This document shows, one piece after another, positions 1 through 6,789 of a DNA stretch of 14,672 nucleotides. Source of the stretch: Rhodobacterales bacterium CG2_30_65_12 (GTDB lineage Bacteria > Pseudomonadota > Alphaproteobacteria > Rhodobacterales > Rhodobacteraceae); NCBI GenBank assembly GCA_001873585.1, contig MNZL01000012.1, forward strand, positions 1,708 through 16,379, read 5' to 3'. The position numbers and the translations under genes are program-made. Within the stretch, counting starts at the first letter, position 1. Each line of letters begins with the position of its first letter. The notes below the pieces were generated by a model, which did not search any database, had not been told where the DNA came from, and worked only from the letters and a program-made list of their open reading frames with translations.

Positions 1-1
1 C

Positions 2-976
2 GACGCGGTGCGCCAAGATCCGGTGCTCGCGCGGGTGAAGCTGATTGCCGAACCGTGGGACGTGGGCCCGGGCGGATATCGGCTCGGCGCCTTCCCGCAC
101 CCGTTTCGTGAATGGAACGACCGCTACCGTGACGATGTGCGCGCCTTCTGGCGCGGCGACGGGCATATGCTGCCGGGCCTTGCCAAGGCGCTGCTTGGCT
201 CGCCCGAAACCTTCGACAACGGCCGTCGCCCCGCCACCGCCTCGATCAATCTCATTACCAGCCATGACGGCTTCACGCTTGCTGACCTGGTTTCCTACAG
301 GGAAAAGCACAACGAGGCCAACGGTGAGGGCAACCGCGATGGCCACGCCGCCAATTTCTCCGACAATCTGGGTGTCGAAGGCCCCACAACCGATCCGGTG
401 ATCCGCGCTGCCCGGGGCCGTCGCCAACGGGCGATGCTGGCAACGCTGTTTCTGAGCCAAGGCATTCCGATGCTGCTCGGTGGCGACGAGATCGGCAACA
501 GCCAGCGTGGCAACAACAACGCCTATGCGCAGGATAACGAGATCGGATGGGTGGGCTGGAAAGATGCCGACGAGGCGCTGCTGGCATATGCGCGCCGCCT
601 CTCGACCCTGCGCCGCCGCTACAAGGTGCTGAGCCAACGCAATTTTCTGCACGCCCGCGCCCGCCCGGCCGATGGCCTGCCCGATCTCGAATGGTGGCAC
701 CCGGATGGCCGCGCGCCCCTCGATTCTGACTGGAACGACCATCTGCACACGATGGGCGTGATCGTCCGCGCTTCGGCGGAAACGATCAAGGATTCGGGCG
801 ATAGCGAGGTATTTGCGGTGTTCAACGCCGGCCCGGCCCGCGACGTGGTTCTGCCTGCAGGCATCTGGGTGCGCGTGCTCGACAGCGCCAATCCGGACGC
901 GCCGGAAAGGCCCGTCGAGACAACCTACAAGGCCGCCGAGCAATCGGTGCTGCTGTTTGCCCATCCCGAGATTTGA
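2..976 (+). CDS. glgX: Glycogen debranching enzyme GlgX, 3' part
   Basis: This is the C-terminal ~325 residues of a GH13-family glycogen debranching enzyme, which hydrolyses alpha-1,6 branches left after phosphorylase has trimmed glycogen. The reading frame is open from base 2, so the gene begins upstream of the window; the GTG at base 8 is an internal valine codon, not a start. Visible family motifs are IAEPWDVGPGGY, holding the Glu expected to be the acid/base, then EWNDRYRDDVRAFWRG, then NLITSHDGFTL, holding the Asp/His pair near the active site, and GIPMLLGGDEIGNSQ followed by NNAYAQDNE. The C-terminal all-beta domain ends naturally at TGA 974-976. The stop overlaps the ribosome binding site of pgm, so the two genes are very probably one operon with the usual glg genes upstream. 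I see no lesions. Confidence 0.95.
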   Translation, partial: DAVRQDPVLARVKLIAEPWDVGPGGYRLGAFPHPFREWNDRYRDDVRAFWRGDGHMLPGLAKALLGSPETFDNGRRPATASINLITSHDGFTLADLVSYREKHNEANGEGNRDGHAANFSDNLGVEGPTTDPVIRAARGRRQRAMLATLFLSQGIPMLLGGDEIGNSQRGNNNAYAQDNEIGWVGWKDADEALLAYARRLSTLRRRYKVLSQRNFLHARARPADGLPDLEWWHPDGRAPLDSDWNDHLHTMGVIVRASAETIKDSGDSEVFAVFNAGPARDVVLPAGIWVRVLDSANPDAPERPVETTYKAAEQSVLLFAHPEI

Positions 977-986
977 GGAGAGAGAA

Positions 987-2618
987 ATGTCGATCCTGAC
1001 CGTCGCCACCCAACCGATCGAGGGCCAGAAGCCCGGCACCTCGGGGCTGCGCAAGAAGACGCGGCAGTTCATGCAACCGCATTTTCTGGAGAATTTCGTG
1101 CAGGCGATCCTCGACGCCATTGGCGGCGCGGCGGGCAAGACCTTCGTGCTCGGCGGTGATGGTCGGTATTTCGCGCCACAAGCCGCGCAAGTGATCCTGC
1201 GGATGTGCGCGGCCCAGGGTGCGGCGCGGGTGATCGTCGGGCAAAACGCTTTGCTCTCCACCCCCGCCGCCAGCCACCTGATCCGGCTGAACAAGACCGA
1301 TGGCGGCTTCATCATGTCGGCCAGCCACAACCCCGGCGGACCCGACGAGGATTTTGGCCTGAAGTTCAACATGGCCAACGGCGGCCCGGCACCGGAAAGC
1401 GTGACCGATGCAATCTTCGCCGCGACCAGGACGATCACCGAATACCGCCTCTTCGAGGCGCAGAATGTCGATCTGTCCAGCATCGGCGAAACGATGCTGG
1501 GGCCGATGGTGGTGGCGGTTGTCGATCCGGTGGCGGACTATGCCGATCTGATGGAAACCCTGTTTGATTTTCCTGCGCTAAGCGCGATGTTCGCCAGCGG
1601 TTTCCGCATGCAGTTTGACGCGATGTGCGCGATCACCGGCCCCTATGCCACCGAGATTCTCGAGCACCGCCTTGGCGCGACCCCGGGCACGGTGGTCAAT
1701 GGCACGCCGCTGCCGGATTTCGGCGGTATGCACCCCGATCCGAACCCGGTCTGGGCGCATGATCTGATGAGCGCGATGTTCAGCCCCGATGCCCCCGACT
1801 TCGGTGCAGCCTCGGATGGTGACGGCGACCGCAACATGGTGGTGGGGCGCGAAACCTACGTGGCCCCCTCCGACAGCCTCGCGGTGCTCACCGCCAACGC
1901 CCACTTGGCGCCAGGCTATCGTGGCGGCATCGTCGGCGTGGCGCGCTCGATGCCCACCTCCGCCGCCGCAGACCGTGTGGCCGAGCGCCTCGGCGTGGCC
2001 AGCTTCGAGACGCCGACCGGCTGGAAGTTTTTTGGCAACCTGCTCGACGCGGGCCGGGTTACGCTCTGCGGCGAAGAGAGCTTCGGCACCGGCTCGGATC
2101 ATGTGCGCGAGAAGGACGGGCTCTGGGCGGTGCTGCTCTGGCTCAACATTCTCGCCGAACGGCGGCAATCGGTGGCCGAGATCCTCGCGGCGCATTGGCG
2201 CGATTACGGCCGCAATTACTACTCGCGGCACGATTACGAGGCGTTGCCGGATGACGTGGCAAACCGGATCGTCGGCGGTCTGCAAGCGCGGCTTGGCGAG
2301 CTTGCGGGCCAGGAGCTGGAGGGCATGACCGTGGCCAGCGCCGACGATTTTTCCTATACCGATCCGGTTGATGGCTCGGTATCGGAGCACCAGGGCCTGC
2401 GCATCGGCTTCACCGACGGCTCGCGCTTCGTCATCCGCCTTTCCGGCACCGGCACCGAAGGGGCCACGCTGCGGCTCTATCTTGAGCGCTACGTTGCCGG
2501 CCCCGACGGGCTCGACCTCGACGTGCAGGAGGCGCTCGCCCCGGTAATCGACGCGGCCGAGGCGCTGGCGCACATCCGCGAGATCTCGGGGCGCGAGGGC
2601 CCGCAGGTGATCACCTGA
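987..2618 (+). CDS. pgm: Phosphoglucomutase (alpha-D-glucose-specific)
   Basis: This gene encodes 543 residues, the normal length for bacterial alpha-D-glucose phosphoglucomutase, which interconverts glucose 1-phosphate and glucose 6-phosphate in the cytoplasm. The catalytic phosphoserine loop SASHNPGG is at residues 111-118, with Ser113 as the phosphorylated residue. The Mg-binding loop DGDGDR is at 277-282, the sugar-binding GEESFG loop is further along, and the phosphate-binding loop RLSGTGTEGATLR is near the C-terminus. The start is the ATG at 987: GAGGAG at 975-980 lies 6 bases before it, and the protein then begins with the typical N-terminus. The frame stays open further upstream but only overlaps glgX. 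The product links glycogen turnover (glgX) to UDP-glucose supply for the glycan genes downstream. Confidence 0.97.
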   Translation: MSILTVATQPIEGQKPGTSGLRKKTRQFMQPHFLENFVQAILDAIGGAAGKTFVLGGDGRYFAPQAAQVILRMCAAQGAARVIVGQNALLSTPAASHLIRLNKTDGGFIMSASHNPGGPDEDFGLKFNMANGGPAPESVTDAIFAATRTITEYRLFEAQNVDLSSIGETMLGPMVVAVVDPVADYADLMETLFDFPALSAMFASGFRMQFDAMCAITGPYATEILEHRLGATPGTVVNGTPLPDFGGMHPDPNPVWAHDLMSAMFSPDAPDFGAASDGDGDRNMVVGRETYVAPSDSLAVLTANAHLAPGYRGGIVGVARSMPTSAAADRVAERLGVASFETPTGWKFFGNLLDAGRVTLCGEESFGTGSDHVREKDGLWAVLLWLNILAERRQSVAEILAAHWRDYGRNYYSRHDYEALPDDVANRIVGGLQARLGELAGQELEGMTVASADDFSYTDPVDGSVSEHQGLRIGFTDGSRFVIRLSGTGTEGATLRLYLERYVAGPDGLDLDVQEALAPVIDAAEALAHIREISGREGPQVIT

Positions 2619-2624
2619 TTGCCC

Positions 2625-2667
2625 GGCGCGTTTGACTCCCTGAGGCGCCCGGCGCTAGGAACGCGCC
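2625..2667 (+). terminator. Possible hairpin after pgm
   Basis: A perfect 8-base inverted repeat, GGCGCGTT at 2625-2632 and AACGCGCC at 2660-2667, lies just after the pgm stop. The loop contains a second self-complementary core, GCGCCCGGCGC. There is no T-run, so an intrinsic terminator is uncertain; it could be an RNA-stabilising or attenuating structure between pgm and the glycosyltransferase. Confidence 0.3.
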
Positions 2668-2693
2668 TATCGCAGACCGGCAGGACGAGGCTT

Positions 2694-3707
2694 TTGACAC
2701 AATCCGAAGCAGAACCGGGTGCCGGGCGGCTCGTGGCCGTGGTGGTTACTCACCAGCGTCTGCCTCAGCTTCGGGCCACGCTCGCGCGCCTGCTGGCCAG
2801 CGCACCTGAGCATCTTGCGCAGGTGGTGGTGGTGGATAATGCCTCCACCGATGGCACCGGCCAATGGCTCGCGGCGCAGAGCGATCCGCGGCTGGTGGTC
2901 CAGACCTTGTCGAAAAACATCGGCGGCGCTGGTGGTTTCGCCGCCGGACTGCGCTTTGCCACGGAAATGCTTGAACCCGACTGGATCCTGGTGATGGACG
3001 ACGACGCCCGCCCGGAGCCTGGCGCGCTGGCGCGCTTCCACGCGGTGCCGCGCGATGGACAGAAGGCCTGGGCGGCGGCGGTCTACTACCCCTCCGGACG
3101 GCTGTGCGAGATGAACCGGCCCACCCGCAATCCGTTCTGGCACCCCCGCGCCTTCTTCGGCGCGCTCTCTGGCGGTCGCCAGGGCTTTCACGTCACCGAT
3201 GCCGACTATGCCAGCGGCACCCCGAGCCAGATCGACGCCGCGTCCTTTGTTGGCCTTTTCATCTCACGCACGGCGATCGAACAGGTGGGCTACCCCGACC
3301 CGGCGCTGTTCATCTACGGCGACGACGTGCTTTATACCCTCGGTATTCGCAAGGCCGGCGGCAAAATCGGCTTTGATCCGTCGATCCGCTTCGAGCACGA
3401 TTGCGAGAGTTCCCAGGCCGGCGGGCTCAAGATCTACGATCCGGTCTGGCGCGCCTATTACCATCACCGCAACATCATCTTCGTCTATCGCCGCGCTGCC
3501 GGGGTGCTGTTCTGGCCGGTCATGGCGCTGATCTTGCTGAAATGGTCGCGATACGCCAGGCATTATGGCGACGAAGCCCCCGCTTTCCGCGCGCTCCTGC
3601 GCCGTGCGATCCGCGATGGCTTGCGCCGTGACACCTCCGCTGCGTTACCCGAGATTCAGGCGCTGGCCGAGCGTGCCCGGCGCGCGGCGCGGTTCATTCC
3701 CGATTGA
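2694..3707 (+). CDS. Family 2 glycosyltransferase (GlfT2-like)
   Basis: This is a GT-A fold, family 2 glycosyltransferase, probably adding a sugar from a UDP-donor to a surface polysaccharide; its closest look is to galactofuranosyl/rhamnosyl transferases. With a start at TTG 2694 it has 337 residues. The nucleotide-binding loop DNASTDGTG is at about 48-56, the metal-binding DDD within LVMDDDA at 102-104, the conserved AASFVGLFISR segment and YGDDVLY (GDD at 209-211) follow, and FEHDC places a His near 235. A hydrophobic stretch, GVLFWPVMALILLKW, at ~271-285 suggests membrane attachment. The TTG is preferred because AGGA at 2682-2685 sits 8 bases upstream and the codons before it show no family similarity; the TTG at 2619 is the outer limit. 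The 3' end overlaps the convergent permease gene by 14 bases. The sugar and acceptor cannot be read from the sequence. Confidence 0.85.
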   Translation: MTQSEAEPGAGRLVAVVVTHQRLPQLRATLARLLASAPEHLAQVVVVDNASTDGTGQWLAAQSDPRLVVQTLSKNIGGAGGFAAGLRFATEMLEPDWILVMDDDARPEPGALARFHAVPRDGQKAWAAAVYYPSGRLCEMNRPTRNPFWHPRAFFGALSGGRQGFHVTDADYASGTPSQIDAASFVGLFISRTAIEQVGYPDPALFIYGDDVLYTLGIRKAGGKIGFDPSIRFEHDCESSQAGGLKIYDPVWRAYYHHRNIIFVYRRAAGVLFWPVMALILLKWSRYARHYGDEAPAFRALLRRAIRDGLRRDTSAALPEIQALAERARRAARFIPD

Positions 3708-4545
3708 TGATATCGCTGTGATAGGCGCTGAGAAAAAGCATCCCGAAGGCGAACGTTACCGCCGCCACGCCAAACACATAGGCTTCGGAGATATACTGCG
3801 GATTATAGGTCGGGAAAACGCCGGTGCGGAACAGGCCGGTAATGTGCACCAGCGGGTTCCACCAGATCACGTTGCCGGCGGCCTGGGGCAAATCCTCGTA
3901 GATATAGAGAATCGCAGAGCCAATCATCAGCGGCCGCATGGCGATTTTCCACACTGTCGACCAGATCGGAAACAGCCCTGAAAGCAGGCAATTGAGGGTG
4001 CCAACCCCCAACCCAAGGAAAGTTGCGAGCATGATCGCGGCAACGATTGGCGGATAATCGAGCACGACGACGTTTTCAGAAAAGACGAGAATGCCGCCGA
4101 GAATGATGATGATGTTCATCAGACTGGTGAGGAAGTTCAGCACCAGGCGCGCGATGATCGCATCAAACCAGGTGACGGCGGGATAGAGCAACAACCTGCG
4201 CGAATAGAGGATCGATTTGCTGACCGACTTTTCGAGCAACTTGTAGTGTGAGAACACCAGATAACCGCTGGCGTAAAACAGCAGGAAGCTGTTGCCCAGA
4301 GATGGCGTGCGCATCAGCAGGGAAAAACCCACCGAAAGGATCAGGATCATCCCGACCGGCTCGAGAATGGCCCAGATGTAGCCGCCCGGCGAGCGTCCGT
4401 AGGTCGAAGACATTTCGCGCAAGACAAGCGCAAGGATCACCCGCGAGGACGCGAAACTGCGCTTGTGCAGATCGAACCGGGCCTTCGGCGGCTCGAGCGC
4501 GGGGGGCACCGGCTCGGTGCTGGCGGTCGGGTCTATGCTGGACAA
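3694..4545 (-). CDS. ABC-2 polysaccharide export permease (KpsM-like)
   Basis: This is an integral-membrane subunit of an ABC transporter that exports capsular or other surface polysaccharide across the inner membrane, of the KpsM/Wzm (ABC-2) type. From TTG 4545 it has 283 residues, close to the family size. About six membrane spans are visible, at roughly 57-78, 84-102, 129-157, 167-188, 200-216 and 254-274. LREMSSTYGRSPGGYIW precedes span 1, as is usual for this family, and WWNPLVH lies near the end. The start is inferred: GGAA (complement of 4554-4557) is 8 bases before this TTG, and a promoter-like -35/-10 pair at 4582-4610 lies just upstream. That would exclude the in-frame ATG at 4629. 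The gene is divergent from the KpsE-like and ATPase genes, its probable partners, and its end overlaps the glycosyltransferase end. Confidence 0.88.
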   Translation of the reverse strand: MSSIDPTASTEPVPPALEPPKARFDLHKRSFASSRVILALVLREMSSTYGRSPGGYIWAILEPVGMILILSVGFSLLMRTPSLGNSFLLFYASGYLVFSHYKLLEKSVSKSILYSRRLLLYPAVTWFDAIIARLVLNFLTSLMNIIIILGGILVFSENVVVLDYPPIVAAIMLATFLGLGVGTLNCLLSGLFPIWSTVWKIAMRPLMIGSAILYIYEDLPQAAGNVIWWNPLVHITGLFRTGVFPTYNPQYISEAYVFGVAAVTFAFGMLFLSAYHSDIINRE

Positions 4546-4559
4546 GGGGCGCGTTCCAT

Positions 4560-4588
4560 TTGGCTGGTGTTGCGTCAGCGCATTATGT
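4560..4588 (+). promoter_or_regulatory. Weak promoter candidate for the kpsE-like gene
   Basis: On the plus strand TTGGCT (4560-4565), 17 bases and TTATGT (4583-4588) could be a -35/-10 pair for the kpsE-like operon. Its -10 overlaps the -10 of the opposing permease promoter, so the two could compete for polymerase. The match to consensus is modest. Confidence 0.25.
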
Positions 4589-4610
4589 AGAAAAGCCGAG
4601 GCAAGTTCAA
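4582..4610 (-). promoter_or_regulatory. Sigma70-type promoter for the export permease
   Basis: Read on the minus strand, TTGAAC (4605-4610) is followed by exactly 17 bases and then CATAAT (4582-4587). This is a good match to a housekeeping -35/-10 pair. It lies 36 bases before the proposed TTG start of the permease and inside the 88-base gap between the divergent genes. It supports the shorter start for that gene. Confidence 0.5.
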
Positions 4611-4633
4611 ACCCGAACGCGAAAGGCATTCGC

Positions 4634-5974
4634 TTGGCCAAGCAGATTGAAAAACCGGCCGCAGGCAAGATCGAAGCGGATGCGGCAGACGCCAAAGCGG
4701 AACGCCGCGACGGACCCGCGAACAATGGCAAACCCGGCAACCCCGGTGCAAAAGGCGCGCCCCGGCGGCGCGTTGGCGGCAGGGCTGGCGCGACTGGTGG
4801 CATTGAGGCCACCGACACGCCACAGCCACAGGTTATCGAGGTTCGGCCGATGGCGCGCCGCGCCGCAATGCGCAAACGGCACTGGGGCCTCGCGCTCGGC
4901 TTTTTTCTGATCGTGGTCCTGCCGTTGGCGTTGGTTGGCTACTACCTCGCGGAACGGGCAACCGATCAATATGCCTCCGTCGCCGGCTTTTCGGTGCGCC
5001 AGGAAGATACGCCCAGCACCACCGACATGCTTGGCGGGCTATCGCAATTCATGGGTGGATCGTCTTCGGGCGAGTCCGACATGCTGTATGAATACATCCG
5101 CAGTCAGGATCTGGTGGCCGCCATTGACGCGCGTCTCGATCTGCGGACCCACTACACGGCACCCCACCAGGCCGATCCGATCTTCGCCCTCAAGCCCGAC
5201 AGCACGATCGAAGATCTCGTCGAGTATTGGCAGCGGATGGTTGTCATCGCCTATGACCAGAACACCGGACTGATCAACCTCACGGTGCTCGCCTTCACTC
5301 CGGAGATGGCGCAAAACCTCGCCCATGAAATTCTCGCCGAAAGCCAGCTTTTGGTAAACCAGCTCAACGCGGTGGCGCGCGCCGACTCGCTGAAATACGC
5401 CCAGGAAGACCTCGAAGATGCCCTCGCCCGCCTCAAGGCCGCGCGCGAGGCGCTGGTGCACTTCCGCACCCGCACCCAGATTGTCGACCCTGCAAGCGAT
5501 CTGCAGGGCCGCATGGGGGTGCTCAACTCGCTGCAGCAACAGCTTGCCCAGGCCATGATCGACTACGATCTCGTCGCGCAGGACAGCGGGCCGGACGATC
5601 CCCGCGTTGGCCAGGCGCTGCGCCGGATCGAGGTGATCCGCGACCGCATTGCCGCTGAACGCCGCACCTTCTCGGAAGAGGAAAACGCCGGCAGCACGGA
5701 AACCTATCCGGCGCTGATGGCGGAGTATGAAGGCCTGGTCGTCGACCGTGAATTTGCCGAAGAGACCTATCGCATCGCCCTCGCCACGCTCGACATAGCC
5801 CGCTCGAACGCCGCGCGCCAGAGCCGCTACCTGTCAACCTACGTTCAGCCAACCTTGCCGCAAACAGCGGAATTTCCCCGCCGGGTGGTGATTTTCGCCT
5901 TGGCCGGTCTGTTCTTCGGGCTGCTCTGGGCGATCCTGGCGCTGATGTTCTACGCCGTGCGCGACCGGAAATAG
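4634..5974 (+). CDS. KpsE/CtrB-like polysaccharide export protein
   Basis: This is an inner-membrane polysaccharide co-polymerase/adaptor protein of the KpsE/CtrB/BexC family, which connects the ABC exporter to the outer-membrane channel. From TTG 4634 it has 446 residues. Residues 1-83 are an Ala/Lys/Pro/Gly-rich cytoplasmic tail. A membrane span follows at ~84-105 (WGLALGFFLIVVLPLALVGYYL), then a large periplasmic domain with a helical, coiled-coil-prone stretch (LARLKAAREALVHF onward), the Pro-containing LPQTAEFPRR motif, and a second span at ~418-440. GAAAGG at 4621-4626, 7 bases upstream, supports the TTG. ATG 4850, with GAGG 8 bases before it, is a real alternative that would give 374 residues without the tail. 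The downstream ATPase begins 11 bases after the stop, so the two are one operon. Confidence 0.9.
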   Translation: MAKQIEKPAAGKIEADAADAKAERRDGPANNGKPGNPGAKGAPRRRVGGRAGATGGIEATDTPQPQVIEVRPMARRAAMRKRHWGLALGFFLIVVLPLALVGYYLAERATDQYASVAGFSVRQEDTPSTTDMLGGLSQFMGGSSSGESDMLYEYIRSQDLVAAIDARLDLRTHYTAPHQADPIFALKPDSTIEDLVEYWQRMVVIAYDQNTGLINLTVLAFTPEMAQNLAHEILAESQLLVNQLNAVARADSLKYAQEDLEDALARLKAAREALVHFRTRTQIVDPASDLQGRMGVLNSLQQQLAQAMIDYDLVAQDSGPDDPRVGQALRRIEVIRDRIAAERRTFSEEENAGSTETYPALMAEYEGLVVDREFAEETYRIALATLDIARSNAARQSRYLSTYVQPTLPQTAEFPRRVVIFALAGLFFGLLWAILALMFYAVRDRK

Positions 5975-5985
5975 GCCCCCGCGCG

Positions 5986-6642
5986 ATGATCCGTTTCGAG
6001 AACGTCAGCAAGTGGTTCTGGGTCAATGGGCGGCGCAAGGTGGTGATCGAAAACTTCGATTTCACCCTACCCTCCGGCAAGGCCGTGGCGCTGCTGGGCG
6101 GCAACGGGGCGGGCAAATCGACCCTGCTGCAGATCGTCTCCGGATCGCTGCGCCCCGATACCGGTCAGGTGGTGTCGGATGGCTCGATCTCCTGGCCCAT
6201 TGGCCTGACCGGTGCCGCGCACCAGGATCTGACCGGGGCGCAAAACGTGCGCTTCGTGGCCCGGATCTACGGCGTCGATACGCGAAGCCTCGAAGCCTTC
6301 GTGCGCGATTTCGCTGAGCTTGGCCCGCATTTTTACATGCCTTTGCGCAGCTATTCCGCAGGCATGCGTTCGCGGTTGGTCTTCGGCACGGCGATGGGGA
6401 TCAAGTTCGATACCTACCTGATCGACGAGGTTACCGCCGTTGGTGATGCCGCCTTTCGCCGCAAGAGCCGGGCGGTGTTCCGCGAGCGGGTGAAAACCGC
6501 CGGGGCGATGATGGTCAGCCACAACATGAGGGAGCTTCGGCAGTTCTGCGATTCCGGGCTGATCCTCTACCGAGGCCAACTGACCTACTACGATGATATC
6601 GACAAGGCGATTGCCGAGCACGAACGCCGACAATCGGCCTGA
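5986..6642 (+). CDS. Polysaccharide export ABC ATPase (KpsT-like)
   Basis: This is the ATP-binding subunit of a capsule-type polysaccharide exporter, 218 residues, matching the usual size of KpsT/CtrD proteins. Walker A GGNGAGKST is at 38-46 (Lys44), the signature YSAGM at 123-127, Walker B ending in the catalytic Glu at YLIDE (144-148, Glu148), the D-loop nearby at AVGD, and the switch His at 179 in MVSHNM. YSAGMRSRL in place of canonical LSGGQ is characteristic of polysaccharide exporters. The protein lacks the C-terminal carbohydrate-binding extension of Wzt, so substrate length control would rest with the KpsE-like partner. The ribosome binding site is weak (AGG overlapping the upstream stop), which suggests translation coupled to the gene before it. 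The matching permease is most likely the divergent gene at 3694-4545. Confidence 0.93.
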   Translation: MIRFENVSKWFWVNGRRKVVIENFDFTLPSGKAVALLGGNGAGKSTLLQIVSGSLRPDTGQVVSDGSISWPIGLTGAAHQDLTGAQNVRFVARIYGVDTRSLEAFVRDFAELGPHFYMPLRSYSAGMRSRLVFGTAMGIKFDTYLIDEVTAVGDAAFRRKSRAVFRERVKTAGAMMVSHNMRELRQFCDSGLILYRGQLTYYDDIDKAIAEHERRQSA

Positions 6643-6661
6643 GGCTCGGCGGATCGGCCAA

Positions 6662-6682
6662 GGTGAACGCCCGGTAAACGCC
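6662..6682 (+). repeat. Tandem 10-base direct repeat upstream of RTX gene
   Basis: GGTGAACGCC (6662-6671) and GGTAAACGCC (6673-6682) differ by one base and are 11 bases apart start to start, about one helical turn. This spacing is what a dimeric regulator bound on one DNA face would need. It lies 108 bases before the RTX gene start. No known regulator motif is recognised. Confidence 0.3.
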
Positions 6683-6743
6683 GCCAGAACAATTGCGCCT
6701 TCTCTCCCCGCTTTCGCCATATTGGCGCGCCGGCCTTTGGCTG

Positions 6744-6784
6744 AAACCCCCGGCAGAATTTCTGCATTGCGAACCGGGGGGTTT
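6744..6784 (+). promoter_or_regulatory. Stem-loop covering the RTX gene ribosome binding site
   Basis: AAACCCCCGG (6744-6753) pairs with CCGGGGGGTTT (6774-6784), a 10-base-pair stem with one bulged G. The G-run at 6776-6781 is the only purine-rich stretch at a sensible distance (8 bases) before ATG 6790. The stem would therefore hide the ribosome binding site. The loop starts inside a perfect 13-base palindrome, GCAGAATTTCTGC (6753-6765), which offers a competing fold or a protein site. The structure could instead be a terminator for the ABC genes, although only three Ts follow. Confidence 0.4.
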
Positions 6785-6789
6785 GGGCG

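Noticed and set aside
813..986. N-terminal extension of the pgm reading frame
   Set aside because: It overlaps glgX in another frame and shows no Pgm similarity; ATG 987 has a good ribosome binding site and gives the standard protein length.
1578..2573. Long minus-strand open frame across pgm
   Set aside because: It is antisense to a perfectly conserved phosphoglucomutase and has a His/Arg/Gly-rich composition typical of GC-rich shadow frames.
4546..4875. N-terminal extension of the permease to 4875 or to the ATG at 4629
   Set aside because: The extra residues are Arg/Pro/Ala-rich without membrane character, overlap the KpsE-like gene antisense, and lie upstream of the probable promoter at 4582-4610.
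6693..6723. Promoter TTGCGC...CATATT before the RTX gene
   Set aside because: The spacer is 19 bases and the -35 is weak, so it was not listed as a feature.
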